Assembly (NCBI GenBank): GCA_963691705.1
Contig: OY829539.1
Span: forward strand, 60,920,327-60,984,326
DNA length: 64,000 nucleotides
DNA from: Viola odorata
Taxonomy: Eukaryota > Streptophyta > Magnoliopsida > Malpighiales > Violaceae
Direction of reading: 5' to 3'
Both the position numbers and the translations under genes were made by a program. Positions 33,839 to 43,983 of this stretch are shown in pieces (within the stretch, counting starts at the first letter, position 1; the number at the start of each line of letters is the position of its first letter). The notes below the pieces were generated by a model. That model ran no database searches and was not told where the DNA came from. It saw nothing but the letters and a program-made list of their open reading frames with translations.

Positions 33839-35535
33839 TGGGGATTCTGAGTGGGGTAGGTAATGTGGAGGCTGGGTGGCAGCTGAGCCACCTTCAGTTT
33901 GCTGATGACACCTTGGTTTTTGTGAATAATAGTGAGGCTGAAATTCAGGGGGTGAAAGGAACATTGAGGTGGTTTGATGTTTTTTCTGGCCTTCGGGTTA
34001 ATTTCCACAAAAGTACCCTAGTGGGGGTGAATTTGAGTGATCAAATTGGTGGGATTCTAGCTTCGCGGGTAGGATGTAAGTATGAAGCCCTCCCTTTCAA
34101 GTATTTGGGTTCTTTGGTTGGCTTTAAGCCGCGTAGGATAGCAGGGTGACAGTTCTTGGTTCAGAAGCTTAGAAAAAAGTTGTCCACTTGGAAGGGTCAT
34201 CTTCTGTCTATGGGGGGGCGGGTGACTTTGATCAAATCGGCGTTAGCTAGCATTCCCATCTATAACATGTCGATTTACAGGATGCCTAGAGCGGTGGTCA
34301 AGCAATGTGAGGGTGTGATGCGACGATTTTTATGGAGTGGGAAGGACGATAAAAGAGGGTTGAGAAAGGTGAAGTGGGAGGAAGTGACGAGATCTACGAC
34401 ACACGGGGGGCTGGGAATAGGGAGATTGCAAGACAGGAACGTGACCTTACTCTTCAAATGGGCCTGGGAGGTGGTTCAGGGCAACGGTAAGTTATGGGCA
34501 GAGATAGTTCGCAAGCAATATAATTTGAGGTCTATTGGCGACCTATGGAAGGAGCGGGTGAAGCATATGTCTCCTATTTGGAGCGATATCATTCAACTAT
34601 GTGGGCGGGGTAGTGATTTTTTTGACCTATGGGTTAAACACTTGACGCTTAAGCTTGGAGAGGGCAAAGACACGAGCTTTTGGTGGGATCCGTGGGCTGC
34701 TAAACAGCCGTTGGCCTTGCTTCATCCGAGGCTGTACCATTTATCGAAAGCTCAGCAGGGGACTGTCAAGGATTTCGGCCATTGGGAAGGGACGGTCTGG
34801 GAGTGGCATAAAGAGTGGAGGTGCGGGCTGTTTGAGTGGGAGAATGAGGAGTGGGCGAGCTTACGTGATCGGTTGCCAGCTCCGCGTAGGGGGGGCCACC
34901 AGGATGTGCTCCGTTGGGATCTCGAACAAACCGAGAAATACTCGGTGCATTCGGGGTATAAGAAATGGGAGGCAACAAGGTACGATTCCATACCCCTGCT
35001 TCGGTCCTGTTGGACGGGGCTGGTTCCGTTTCGGGTTGAGTTTTTCTTGTGGCTATCTTTGAGGGGAAGAATAGTGACCAGGACGTTCTTAGAGAGACGT
35101 AACATGATCACGGAAGATCAGAATAGCTGTCCAATGTGTAATAACAGCTCGGAAGATGCTACTCATCTCTTCCTAGGATGTGCGGTGGCCAGGAGGGTTT
35201 GGGAGTTGATCATGCGTTGGCTTCGGGTGGTGTGGTGCCAACCTCGCGATCTCACGGGTCTTTGGAGATCTTGGGGACATTATCTTCCAAGCCACGACAA
35301 GCTCTCTGGCAGGCAATGGGCAACTCTGTTCTACACGGTGATTTGGTCATTGTGGAAACGCCGGAATGCGAAGGTCTTTAGGCAGAAAGAGGTAACGGAA
35401 TGGCAGTGTGTGAATATGATATTCTCCTTATGGCATTGGTGGCTGAAGAGTAAGGATCATTCATTTACTTTCAGTCTAGCTGATATGATGCAGACTCCGG
35501 CTTGGCTTTTTAGTAGTCAGGTTGTTGTTTCCTGA

Positions 35536-35688
35536 ACCCGAAGGTTTATCTTTCTTGCTTTCTTAGTTTGTTGGTTTCATTTTCTGCTTGTGCTGCCTAG
35601 CTTGGACAGCTGACTTTTGTTATGTTCGTCATGATCTTCATGACTGGTTTCTAATATAATCTCTGCTTATTAAAAAAAAAAAAAAAAA
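35536..35688 (+). other. LINE 3' UTR and poly(A) tail
   Basis: 153 bp between the ORF2 stop and the target duplication, ending in 17 A (35672-35688). The TTTGTT...TTAGTTTGTTGG T/G-rich stretch is typical of plant L1 3' ends. Confidence 0.85.
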
Positions 35689-35701
35689 TTCCTCTCTATT
35701 C

Positions 35702-36260
35702 TTCCTCCAATTTTTCGCATAAATATGATTTCTTTTTTCTTTTTAGAATTTTAGTCTCCTATTCTAACAAAGTCATTCATGTAATCAAATAAACCACTTT
35801 TTTCTTTATTGTCAATAACGTGAGCTTAAATTATTTTAAAATAAATTTAATTTTATTAATATATTTATTAATAAATGACATTATTGATTATGTATTATCC
35901 TCTTATTTTTAAGAAAAAATAAATACATGTCAAAAATTTAAAATAGTGCGAAAATATATAAAGGAAATAAATCAACAAAAACACGCAACACTAATTTTTA
36001 ATTAAATGTTAAACTTAATTTGTTATTGAGTTTTAATCTTTAAGGAAAAAATCATTAGTGGTTGTTTTTTTAAGTAATTTATAAAACTAACTTACTTAAT
36101 AAATCTAAAATTATTTTAATTCTATGGTTGGGTCGGATGTTTTTATACTTTTTTCGTTGTTTTATTATTTGGCCAAAGTTGGATCCACAAATTGATGTAG
36201 TTTTAAATATTTAATTTAAATTACAAACTGAATCCATCCAACTGTACTTGTATTCATTAA
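35702..36260. repeat. AT-rich module, copy 2 (right part), and inverted end
   Basis: 35702-35940 continues copy 2 and matches 19310-19560 of copy 1. 36000-36150 is the reverse complement-like partner of 17340-17640, and 36160-36230 is an inverse match to 62080-62150 (shared phrase around GGATCCACAAATTGATGTAG). The module may thus have inverted ends. Confidence 0.6.
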
Positions 36261-36529
36261 CTGATACATTTAATTTTATGGGATGACATGGGCTGGGTTG
36301 GAATCCAGTTTTTACCATTGCACTTTTTGATAAAAGCAAAAATAGAATCCAACACTAATCCGAATGGTTGAGAATAAATTTTAATGCAACTCTCTCCGGC
36401 TCCGATCATATTCTCGTCCCACCCAAATATGATTGTTTTCTAATGATGATTGTTTATGTTCGAAGCAACACTTTTCAATTACTCTTTCACGGAAAAACTA
36501 ATTGACAAAATCTATAATTAAACCGATAA

Positions 36530-36821
36530 TTAATGCAGTGATTTGTAGTTTAGGGTTTAATAAGTAGGTTAATTAATTAAATAATCAATAGATTTAATAA
36601 GTAGATTAATTAATTAAATAAGTGATTTAGTAATAGATTTATTCAATTTTAATAATAGGTAGATTAATTAATTAAATAAGTGGTTGAATAATAGATATAT
36701 TGTAGGTAATTTTATAAAAATTAAAAGTCTATTACACCCTTAAGTTTTTTAATAATTAAAGGGTATAATAGTAATTTAAGAAAATAAACCCCTTCATGCT
36801 TTTTATATTATATAGTATGGA
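36530..36821 (-). other. 5' terminal region of minus-strand Helitron
   Basis: On the minus strand this region is similar throughout to 5472-5745, including repeated TTATTTAATTAATTAA phrases and the start TCCATACTATA. It supports assignment of both elements to one Helitron family. Confidence 0.75.
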
Positions 36822-36822
36822 T

Positions 36823-37045
36823 ATTGGTTGTGAATAGATAGTAATATAGTTGTTCATTTTTAACTAAAATTTTGAATTTGAGTATTAAGAATGAAACAAA
36901 ACCGCATCAATTAGCATACGTAGCCCATGTAATATTTGCAACTTTTATACCGATATTGGTCGTGAATAGATAATAATAGAATTATTTACTTTTAATTAAA
37001 GTTTTGAATTTGAATATTAAGAATGAAGCAAAATTATATTGGTCG
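36823..37045. repeat. 128-bp direct repeat, two copies
   Basis: ATATTGGTTGTGAATAGATA at 36823 and ATATTGGTCGTGAATAGATA at 36951 begin two similar copies that both contain GAATATTAAGAATGAA-type phrases. The first abuts the 5' end of the minus-strand Helitron. Confidence 0.75.
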
Positions 37046-37870
37046 GAAATCCACCCCTTTGATGGGTTTTTGAAGCTCATGGAACAGGTTGAGGTTTGAT
37101 TTGCGAAATTTGAGGATTGTTAAGACATGGAGAATCAAGATCTGGGTAGGAATTACGTTTTTTCAAGGTTGTTTTTTTTTTGGGGATTTTAAGGAAAAAA
37201 AGGATACATTGTTTGACCTAGGATTTCCTCTTGTAAGAACTAAAATTTCTAGTTTGATGTCTCCTCACTATGAAATTTGGATTTGTGCGGAGGAGAAGAA
37301 GAAGTTTGAAATGGTTTTCCCGGACAGGCAAGAATTTTTCGCTTGCTAGGCATTTAGTTTCATTCAATCGGTGGTTCTTGTCGATCTTGCACAACTCCAC
37401 TAATTTGCATGATGTGATGTGATGAGTCTAACTTTCATTCATTAACTTTTGTCCCCTCTCATCCCTGCCAAACTTTTTCTAGCTAGTAGCTACACTCTTT
37501 TTCATGGATAGCATTATTTATTTTACAGATGGAGATGAAATTCGAACTTAAATTTGAGTCTCTATGTATTTTTGTCACAAATGAAACAATTAATGAGTTA
37601 CATGCCCATTAATATAGATATATTGCATTATTATGCATTTTCTAACTTTCTTTCCTTAATAGGTATTATAAATCTGCCACATGATTTCACCAGTAGTTTT
37701 TTTTCTTAGCCTATGTATGGGAAGAAGGATTAGAGGGGTAAGAAAAGGGAGGGGAAGGAAATTTTTAAAATTTCCCTCGTAGGGGAAAAAAATGCAAGGG
37801 AATTAAAAGTAAAGTAAGGGAATACAAAGTAAATAAATTATAAAAATTTCCTCCCTGACTCACAAAATAT
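37046..37870. other. No recognised gene
   Basis: An 86-codon open frame (37089-37349, plus) ends in FPDRQEFFAC but matches nothing I know and lacks gene context. From 37720 on, G-rich purine sequence (GGAAGAAGGATTAGAGGGG) resembles, in inverse orientation, the pyrimidine-rich sequence around 38560-38600. The two could be ends of an element around the pyrophosphatase fragment, but I cannot define termini. Confidence 0.3.
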
Positions 37871-38104
37871 TTCCTCCCATAAGTGGGAGGAAACGGAAGT
37901 AACTCAAGGGGGAAAAAAATTATTCCATTACTGACCCCTCAGCCACAACAACCTCTCGCCCCTGCACCACCATCCAACACTGACCCAAAATCTCTTATTC
38001 CTTTTGCAAAATTACCCACCCAAGAAGCTTCCGCTTCAGCAAATCCATGTCTAAATGCAGATACATTAATAAAAAAGAAGCCAAGTTTTGATAAAATAAA
38101 AAGT

Positions 38105-38372
38105 AGCCAACTTTTAGATTTGTCGTGGCCACCATCCCGTGGTCGCTCACCAAAATGATGTACACATCATCAAAGACACCTATCTCTTCCAGTATTAATC
38201 TTCCGATTATGTGGTCGACATACGCAACTGCTTCCGTGATCTTCGGATGGTTGGGCCCGAATATGTGGCCTTGATAATCTGGGTAGTGGAAATATAATAT
38301 AATGAAATCAGGGACTTCATTGTCGGAAAATATCGGAGAGAGAGTAGACTTATGTATGCAAGGTGTGGTGAG
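38105..38372 (-). pseudogene. Nucleotide pyrophosphatase/phosphodiesterase (NPP) fragment
   Basis: The minus strand encodes PDFIILYFHYPDYQGHIFGP, then ITEAVAYVDHIIGRLI, GVFDDVYIILVSDHGMV. This is the core of type I phosphodiesterase/nucleotide pyrophosphatase, including the second metal-site residues (D and H of the PDxQGH stretch and the SDHGM motif). NPPs hydrolyse nucleotide pyrophosphate bonds in the secretory pathway. Similarity breaks off on both sides, without start codon or signal peptide, so this is a fragment of roughly 85 residues out of about 450. Confidence 0.8.
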
Positions 38373-38787
38373 CTTAGCCTTGCACGGAAGGTGTTCGATG
38401 AAATTCAGCTGGAAAGTATGAAAATGACCATAGGGATAAAGTGGTAAAATAACTATAAAAAAATCCTTCTCATTTATGTTGTCATCCACAAATATTATAA
38501 TTTACTTTATTTTCCCTTGTATCTAAAAAATGTAGCCATACAAAAGAATTTTCGTAAAAGTTCTCTCCCTATCCTTCCCTTCCATTTCCCTTGTTAAATT
38601 TACTCTTTTTCTTCCTGCACTTTAATTCTCATACAAAACATTAGGAGCATTTTACTCGGAGATTTTTTTAGCAATTTTTCTTTTTTGTAGATATATATGC
38701 TTATCAAAAAGGAGATACGAACCCGATCTGTACCAATTTGTCTTTGCACTTGAAAACTATTGTGTGTTTTGCAAGAATTGCAAACAC

Positions 38788-38836
38788 ATTAAGGAAGAAT
38801 TAAGGAAGAATTAAGGAAGAATTAAGGAAGAATTGA
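38788..38836. repeat. 11-bp tandem repeat
   Basis: TTAAGGAAGAA repeats four to five times. It lies about 370 bp upstream of the trihelix gene. Confidence 0.9.
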
Positions 38837-39102
38837 AAACTGGAGTTTTGGCGCGGGCGCGGGTGTGTCTGTTGGATGTGACCCGTCCGTTCCTTAGCCA
38901 GCCGAGCCAAATTACTTCCCCTGACTGACCCGATGACGCATCTATCGTTATTGTCACGCGCTTTCCCTCATCCGGCCGATCAACAACAACCTCGACCCTC
39001 TCTCCCTTTTATTTTCCCCTACTCTTTCGCCCTCATGCGTCCGGCGCGTCCCCTTCGCCGTACCGACTCTCTCCCCTCCCTTTAACCTTATCGTCTTCCA
39101 CC

Positions 39103-39115
39103 ACAATAAATATCC
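39103..39115 (+). promoter_or_regulatory. Possible TATA box of trihelix gene
   Basis: AATAAATATCC in an otherwise GC- and CT-rich 250-bp leader, about 95 bp before the ATG at 39208. The rest of the leader is pyrimidine-rich, as is common in plant 5' UTRs. Confidence 0.4.
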
Positions 39116-39207
39116 AACACACTCACCGCATCAGAACCCCAACCCTTTACCGTCAACAAACAATCATTCCCCTGTTTTTTATTTGATTCCGATTCCGATC
39201 CCGATCT

Positions 39208-40144
39208 ATGGTCGATCTAACGGAGTCTGGTACGCCGTCCTCCGCCACGCCTAACTCCCGTCCGCTGCCGATCCGGGAAGATTGCTGGAGCGAGGAGGCC
39301 ACCTCCACCCTTGTCGACGCTTGGGGCCGCCGTTATCTCGAGCTCAACAGAGGTAACCTCCGCCAGAAGGATTGGCAAGATGTAACTGATGCCGTCAACG
39401 CTCTTCACGGCCACACCAAGAAAACCCACCGTACGGATGTTCAGTGTAAGAACCAGATCGATACCATTAAGAAGAAGTACAAGGTCGAGAAGGCTCGAGT
39501 TATTTCCGCACCGGACGGAACCCTAAACTCGTCTTGGCCTTTCTTTGAACGCATGGATTCGTTGATTGGATCTAACTTTGTTGCGAAAAAGCCTCTCACG
39601 CCACAGGAATCTTAACACCACCACCAGCCGTCGCCGTCGTTGTCTCCGTCGCCTCCGGTTGCGCTTCCCTTGGCGCCGTATAGGAGGACACCGCCCACGA
39701 CTGTTGCGCTGGCGCTACCCCAGAAGAGGCCTGTCCCCCTGGCGGTAGATGATAGGAGTTATTTTAAGAGGCATTACTCAGCAATGGCAGCTGCTGCTGC
39801 GGCAGCAGCAGAGACAGAGAGCGATGAGGAGGAGGAAGAGGAGGAGGAGGAGGTGGACCTGGAAAGGGGGAGGGAGAAAGAGGAAGAGGACGAGGGGGAA
39901 GGGATTAGGAGGTTGGCTCGCGCGATTGAGAGGTTTGGGGAGGTTTATGAGAGTGGAGAGTGAGAAGTTGAGGCAAATGGTGGATTTGGAGAAGCAAAGG
40001 ATGAAGTTTGCTATGGATTTGGAGATGGAAAGGATGAGGATATTTACTGAAACACAAATTCAGCTCGAGAAGATTAAGAAAGGTAAGAGGTCAGTTGTTG
40101 TTGCTGCTGCTGCTGCTGGTACTAACGGTGAGAGAGATTATTGA
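39208..40144 (+). pseudogene. Trihelix (SANT/Myb-like) transcription factor with nonsense and frameshift
   Basis: From ATG 39208 the frame encodes an intact trihelix DNA-binding domain (about residues 26-100: [61 protein letters not shown]), of the ASIL/At3g54390-like kind; such proteins repress embryonic and stress genes in the nucleus. TAA at 39613-39615 stops it after 135 residues. The same frame then continues with the family-type Pro-rich, poly-Ala and poly-Glu linker until an apparent 2-bp loss of an AG unit near 39950. The C-terminal coiled coil (SEKLRQMVDLEKQRMKFAMD, ETQIQLEKIKK) follows in the next frame, ending at TGA 40142-40144. As it stands, only a DNA-binding domain without the dimerisation helix is encoded. 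Confidence 0.82.
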
Positions 40145-42375
40145 TGTTAACTGGTAGTGTTGAATGATAATAACAGACTGTTGGGAATGCATTTGATAAT
40201 CTTCTCTCTTTTCTGGTAGTTTTTGCTGTTGCTATGTAAATCTATCTCATGTTGTAATGTTAGAGTTTAAGCTTCTCCTAGGTATGGTTATTGTTGGATT
40301 TGTGGGTGCAAAAATTCATGTCTGGAGAATATTAGGCACAATGCTGACAATTATGTTGATTGCACTATGGTTTGACTTTTGTTTTTAGTGGTCTGTGCAA
40401 ATGAGTATGTTACTTCTCATGGAGAATCTGTGTTTTTTTGAAGTATTTAGCAATGTTGGTGTTTATAGTTTCTTGAGTTTAAAATTTTCAATTGGTGTTA
40501 CAGTGTCAATTGGAGCTTACTTATCCGTTTGCCTTTGGTTTTTGAAATGCGGGACTGCTTGAATGTTTATCTTGGCTGGCTGCAAGGATAGAACCTTCCC
40601 GTCTGCTAAGAAACTTAAGTGAGATTGCATAGGGTGTTCTTTTACACGTTTTTAGTCGTGAAATTTATGGTTTTTTCTCTTTGAAAGGAATGGCTGGTTA
40701 TCTGAAAATGGAGAGTTAAGCCAATCTAGTTGATACTTCAAATAGTTGAGCTGATTTTGCATTTGATGGTTTCACTGTGTTGAAAATTCTGTTTCCAGTG
40801 GTTTTGTTTCTCTTTATTTGGTTGTGCTGATATTTTGGTTGTTTGAAGCCAAACATTTTGAACACATTCATGCTTTAGTTTGGCCTAGTTTTCAACATGC
40901 ATGAGTTCACTGTATGTGTATCTTGGGAGAGCTCTAAGGCACTCATTTGTTGTTAATATAGTTAGGTTGATTTTCTTTACTTGACTTCTTCAGCAGTCAT
41001 TTGAATGGTTAGAATGGATGCCGTCAATCAGGTGTTCAGGTGACAGGGCCTTGAGGTTTAAGAGGTTCATGTTTTTGGCTCTGGTACTACTTTGGAGCAG
41101 CCATCCATTGAGAAATTTCCATGATTTTTTCTGCTTACTCTTGTCTTATTTCTATCATTCACTTGATATGGACTTCGTCCCAAGGACAGTCCAATGTGTA
41201 GAATTCTGGAGTGAGAATTGTTTTGCAGGGTCAGAACTGCCTGTTTTTTTAATAGCTGGCTTTGAATTGTTGAGTAACAATGTTTTCTAGTAAGTCTGCA
41301 TTGGGTCATATAGTAATCAGTTTGGCTGAAATGAGAACTTGAGTACCTCGCGGAATGTAGTTGACATGGAGATTTAGGTTCCATCTTTGATGTTCTATTA
41401 TACCCTGTTACGCTGTTTCACTATTCTGTGACCTCTTGTATGAAGTGATATTTCCCCGTTCTGATTGATCGGGGAACCATACAATCGGCATGATGCCTAC
41501 TTTGTCTTGTTCTTGTTAACTTAGCATGAGCTAAGCCATGTCCATCCAGGTAATAGACCTGTTCACTACTAGGCCAGCGGGAGTGTTAGATTCTCAATGC
41601 TCTCAACAATCTCTTTCCCTTCTACGTCTGCCATGGTTTGCCATCCTCGTCCATTTGAGACGGCACAGGGCAAGTTTATGTCCGTACGGGTCAGCTCTTT
41701 GTAAGCTAACTGAATTGTTTTTTTGAAAATAAAATTGACTTTTGCGAATTTATAGCTTTGGATCCAAAGCCACTTTGAAGTTTCAAGTCTTGATTTACGT
41801 CGATTTCTAATTTCTAACGGTTGCAGGCAAGCAAAAGCCCAAACTCTGAGGTTCTCAACTCTGAATTATGTGATAAAAGCCAACTCTATCTCAACTTGGT
41901 CCTGAATCATTTAACACCGCTGTCTGAACTTTGAAGGACATTGTACCATTTTCTTTGAGGACAATTTTGGTATTCTTTGTACTAGTATTTACTGTTTATT
42001 TATTTAAATATCCACCCTCACATAAAAAAATTACATTTTACTAAATCAAATTTAGGATGGATGAATAGATAAATTCACTTTTTCACGTTAATAAAACGCT
42101 TAACGTGAAATTTCATTTAATGGAAAAATATGGTTACGTTGAGATTCATATAACTATTAAGCTATTAAATCTCAGTAATTGTCCATCATGCGATAGTAAA
42201 GTATTTAACTGAAAACTTAACAAATAATATTGAGGAGTTATTCTTTTTTAAGTTTTGACAATACTCGAAATAAAAAAGTCTATCGGAAAAAACAGCAAGC
42301 AATGGCCAAAGAATTGAATAAAAGAAAATAGTAGTAGTACCACATATTTACGAAAAAGAAAAAGAAAAAAGAATT
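40145..42375. other. No recognised gene; downstream of trihelix gene
   Basis: T-rich and moderately AT-rich sequence with plausible 3' UTR of the trihelix gene at its start. Open frames (for example 41018-41290) are short, lack similarity to known families and have no codon structure that I would trust. A 35-bp sequence at 42006-42040 recurs at 43375-43409. Confidence 0.4.
42006..42040. repeat. 35-bp direct repeat, left copy
   Basis: AAATATCCACCCTCACATAA and the 15 bases that follow recur without change at 43375-43409. The two copies bracket the F-box-associated fragment. Confidence 0.9.
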
Positions 42376-43155
42376 GAATCAGTTGATGATTATAAGTTAG
42401 TTTGGGTTTGGGTGGAGTGCGCAGTTGAATGTCCTCGAGGAAAACCACTTGAGGTGTTCACATTGAAATCAAACACTTGGAGAAGCGGCCATACTCAACC
42501 TACGGGCACTATCCTTCCTGGTACGAGTAGATATCGTGACAAATGCATTGGGGTCCTTTCCAATGGAGCAATTCATTGGGTTGCTCGTTATGCCAATGCC
42601 TCTTGTTTTGGTATCATCCGTATTCTTGTTCTTGATTTAGCCTCCGAGAAGTTTAGACTGCTCGAATCCCCTCGTGGACGTCGGTTGGACTTCAACACTT
42701 GGGTAGGAAGCTTGTCAGGATGTCTTTGCTTATGCATTCATTACGAGAAGGGTGAGGGTCCGGTGGACGGTGGTCGTGGGGTGGATTTGTGGATGATGAA
42801 AGAGTATGGCGTGGGTTCCTCTTGGATAAAGTTGTTATCGCTTCCTATTACCTTCATTCGCCCCGACTTTGGCTTTCTCATGAATTATCCGATTCTCTTC
42901 TCAAACGAAGAAGGTAACATGGTGGCCATGTTTGAGCATATCTATCCGGAGGAGACCAGGAATCGGCACAGGGACGCGGCACCGAACGAGATTATGAGGT
43001 TGCAAATTGAAAAAGGAGTGATGGTCAACTTTGAAACTCTGTTGCGTGTTTCCAAGGATCGAGACTACTCTACCCATGTCTATGTCTCTAATGGGAGCCT
43101 GTGTCAAAATTATGCTCTTCTACACATGGAAAAGAGTCTAGTATCCCTTAATTAA
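42376..43155 (+). pseudogene. F-box-associated (FBA) domain fragment, F-box missing
   Basis: The frame reads ESVDDYKLVWVWVECAVECP, KPLEVFTLKSNTWRSG, GVLSNGAIHWVARY, ILVLDLASEKFRLLESP, VGSLSGCLCLCIHY, VDLWMMKEYGVGSSWIKL. This is the FBA_1/FBA_3 domain that follows the F-box in plant SCF substrate adaptors. About 255 residues are open to TAA at 43153-43155, but no ATG lies near the start (the first plausible initiator is GTG 42412), and the F-box of about 45 residues is absent. Upstream sequence is lysine-coding A-rich DNA that does not look like gene sequence. It is an amputated adaptor, flanked by identical 35-bp direct repeats. Confidence 0.75.
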
Positions 43156-43374
43156 TTAGCAGATTGTTTAGTACTAATTACTACGAATATTCTTTCATAA
43201 TTTGTCATATTTTTTTAATTTTAATCCATTTCAGAAGTGTTAATTTCAGCAGCCAGAAGAAAATATTTTATATTGGTGTGGCTAGGCTCTTGAAATGTTA
43301 AGTTTTGTTGTTATCAATTTTCCCATTGCATCTTGAAGTGTTAACATAATTTTGGAGATTTGAGAAGTTGTGCA

Positions 43375-43409
43375 AAATATCCACCCTCACATAAAAAAAT
43401 TACATTTTA
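43375..43409. repeat. 35-bp direct repeat, right copy
   Basis: Identical to 42006-42040. It is too long for an ordinary target duplication and no LTR or TIR was found next to it. Confidence 0.9.
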
Positions 43410-43546
43410 AAGTAAAAAAGTTTCCTGCGAGAATTTTCTTATCAACTGCTATTTTCTGCCACCTTTGCCATTTTAAGTAGAAAATATTGATTGGCAGAAG
43501 TTGTATATTTTGGGAAACTGTATTTTATGCTCAACAGGACCAGTTT

Positions 43547-43655
43547 ATATTTCTAATCATCTTGACATTCAACTATTATTAACAAAAATTAAATTAACTT
43601 ATCCATATAGTCTTAATTTTCGTTTTATGTTGGATTCAAATTTGGCCATGAATGC
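43547..43655. repeat. 109-bp dispersed direct repeat, copy 1
   Basis: ATATTTCTAATCATCTTGAC through TTTGGCCATGAATGC recurs at 49325-49433 with a few substitutions, 5.78 kb away in the same orientation. Confidence 0.88.
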
Positions 43656-43773
43656 CAGATCCAGGTTTCGCCCATCATGATGAGCCATTAGGTGTGGGTC
43701 AGTGGTGGGGAATAAGGGTATTTAGCAGGATGTGCTTGTTTAACACATTTATTAAACCAGAGAAAGTAAAAAC

Positions 43774-43891
43774 CAGAGAAACCAGAGAATGCTACTGCAC
43801 ACTGGCGAACAAAGGCACATAACTAGACCTAACAGAGAAACCAGAGAATGCTACTGCACACTGGCGAACAAAGTCACATATGTTAGGCAGC
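43774..43891. repeat. 59-bp tandem duplication
   Basis: CAGAGAAACCAGAGAATGCT begins two consecutive copies at 43774 and 43833. They differ at only a few positions, chiefly G/T in the AAAGGCACATA/AAAGTCACATA part. They lie in the 3' flank of the dsRNA-binding gene. Confidence 0.85.
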
Positions 43892-43983
43892 ATGCGTCAC
43901 GTAAATTATTTAAAAAAAAGAAAATTACAACTAGAAAAAGAAAGGCTGACTGGTCCGGCCGATGCTTCACTCTCCATCAATCT

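Larger units (their letters stand above)
25126..35535 (+). pseudogene. LINE ORF2: endonuclease and reverse transcriptase, with four stops and an insertion
   Basis: ORF2 occupies 25126-27120 and 33844-35535 in one frame. The apurinic-type endonuclease shows SWNYRGL, LLQESK, VAGDFNK, SKIDRVFV and SDHAPLI, the expected catalytic residues. Reverse transcriptase shows domain A (FKLDFEKAYDSVE) just before a stop, and the catalytic FADD (about 33900) lies beyond the LTR insertion. A zf-RVT-like CPMCNNSSEDATHLFLGC follows at about 35130. In-frame stops are TAG 26134-26136, TGA 26482-26484, TAG 26890-26892 and TGA 34147-34149, all single-base changes with no frameshift. The nested LTR element separates RT domain A from the FADD site. 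Confidence 0.93.
23386..35688 (+). mobile_element. L1-type LINE, split by an LTR retrotransposon
   Basis: The element has an ORF1 with an RRM-like domain, an ORF2 with endonuclease, reverse transcriptase and a C-terminal zinc-knuckle region, a 3' UTR, and a poly(A) tail (35672-35688). The target duplication TTCCTCTCTATTC lies at 23373-23385 and 35689-35701. Removing the LTR insertion, it is about 5.6 kb, full-length for plant L1. It disrupted AT-rich module copy 2 of the minus-strand Helitron. Four nonsense codons in ORF2 make it inactive. Confidence 0.95.
17132..36821 (-). mobile_element. Second Helitron (minus strand), filled by a LINE
   Basis: Read on the minus strand the element starts TCCATACTATATAATAT at 36821 after an A and runs with strong similarity to the first 300 bp of the plus-strand Helitron. 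It ends AACCTAG at 17132 after a GCACG...CGTGC hairpin at 17145-17164. The base after CTAG is G, not T, so the 3' junction may be mutated. Without the LINE (23386-35688) it is about 7.4 kb. No Rep or helicase was recognised; most of the interior consists of two copies of an AT-rich module. It therefore seems non-autonomous. Confidence 0.72.

Noticed and set aside
37089..37349. 86-codon open frame
   Set aside because: No recognised domain and no gene context; left as unassigned.
41018..41290. 90-codon open frame
   Set aside because: No similarity, no promoter or splice context, composition like the surrounding non-coding DNA.
42412..43155. Complete F-box gene starting at GTG
   Set aside because: GTG is not a normal plant initiator, the F-box is absent and upstream DNA is A-rich non-gene sequence.
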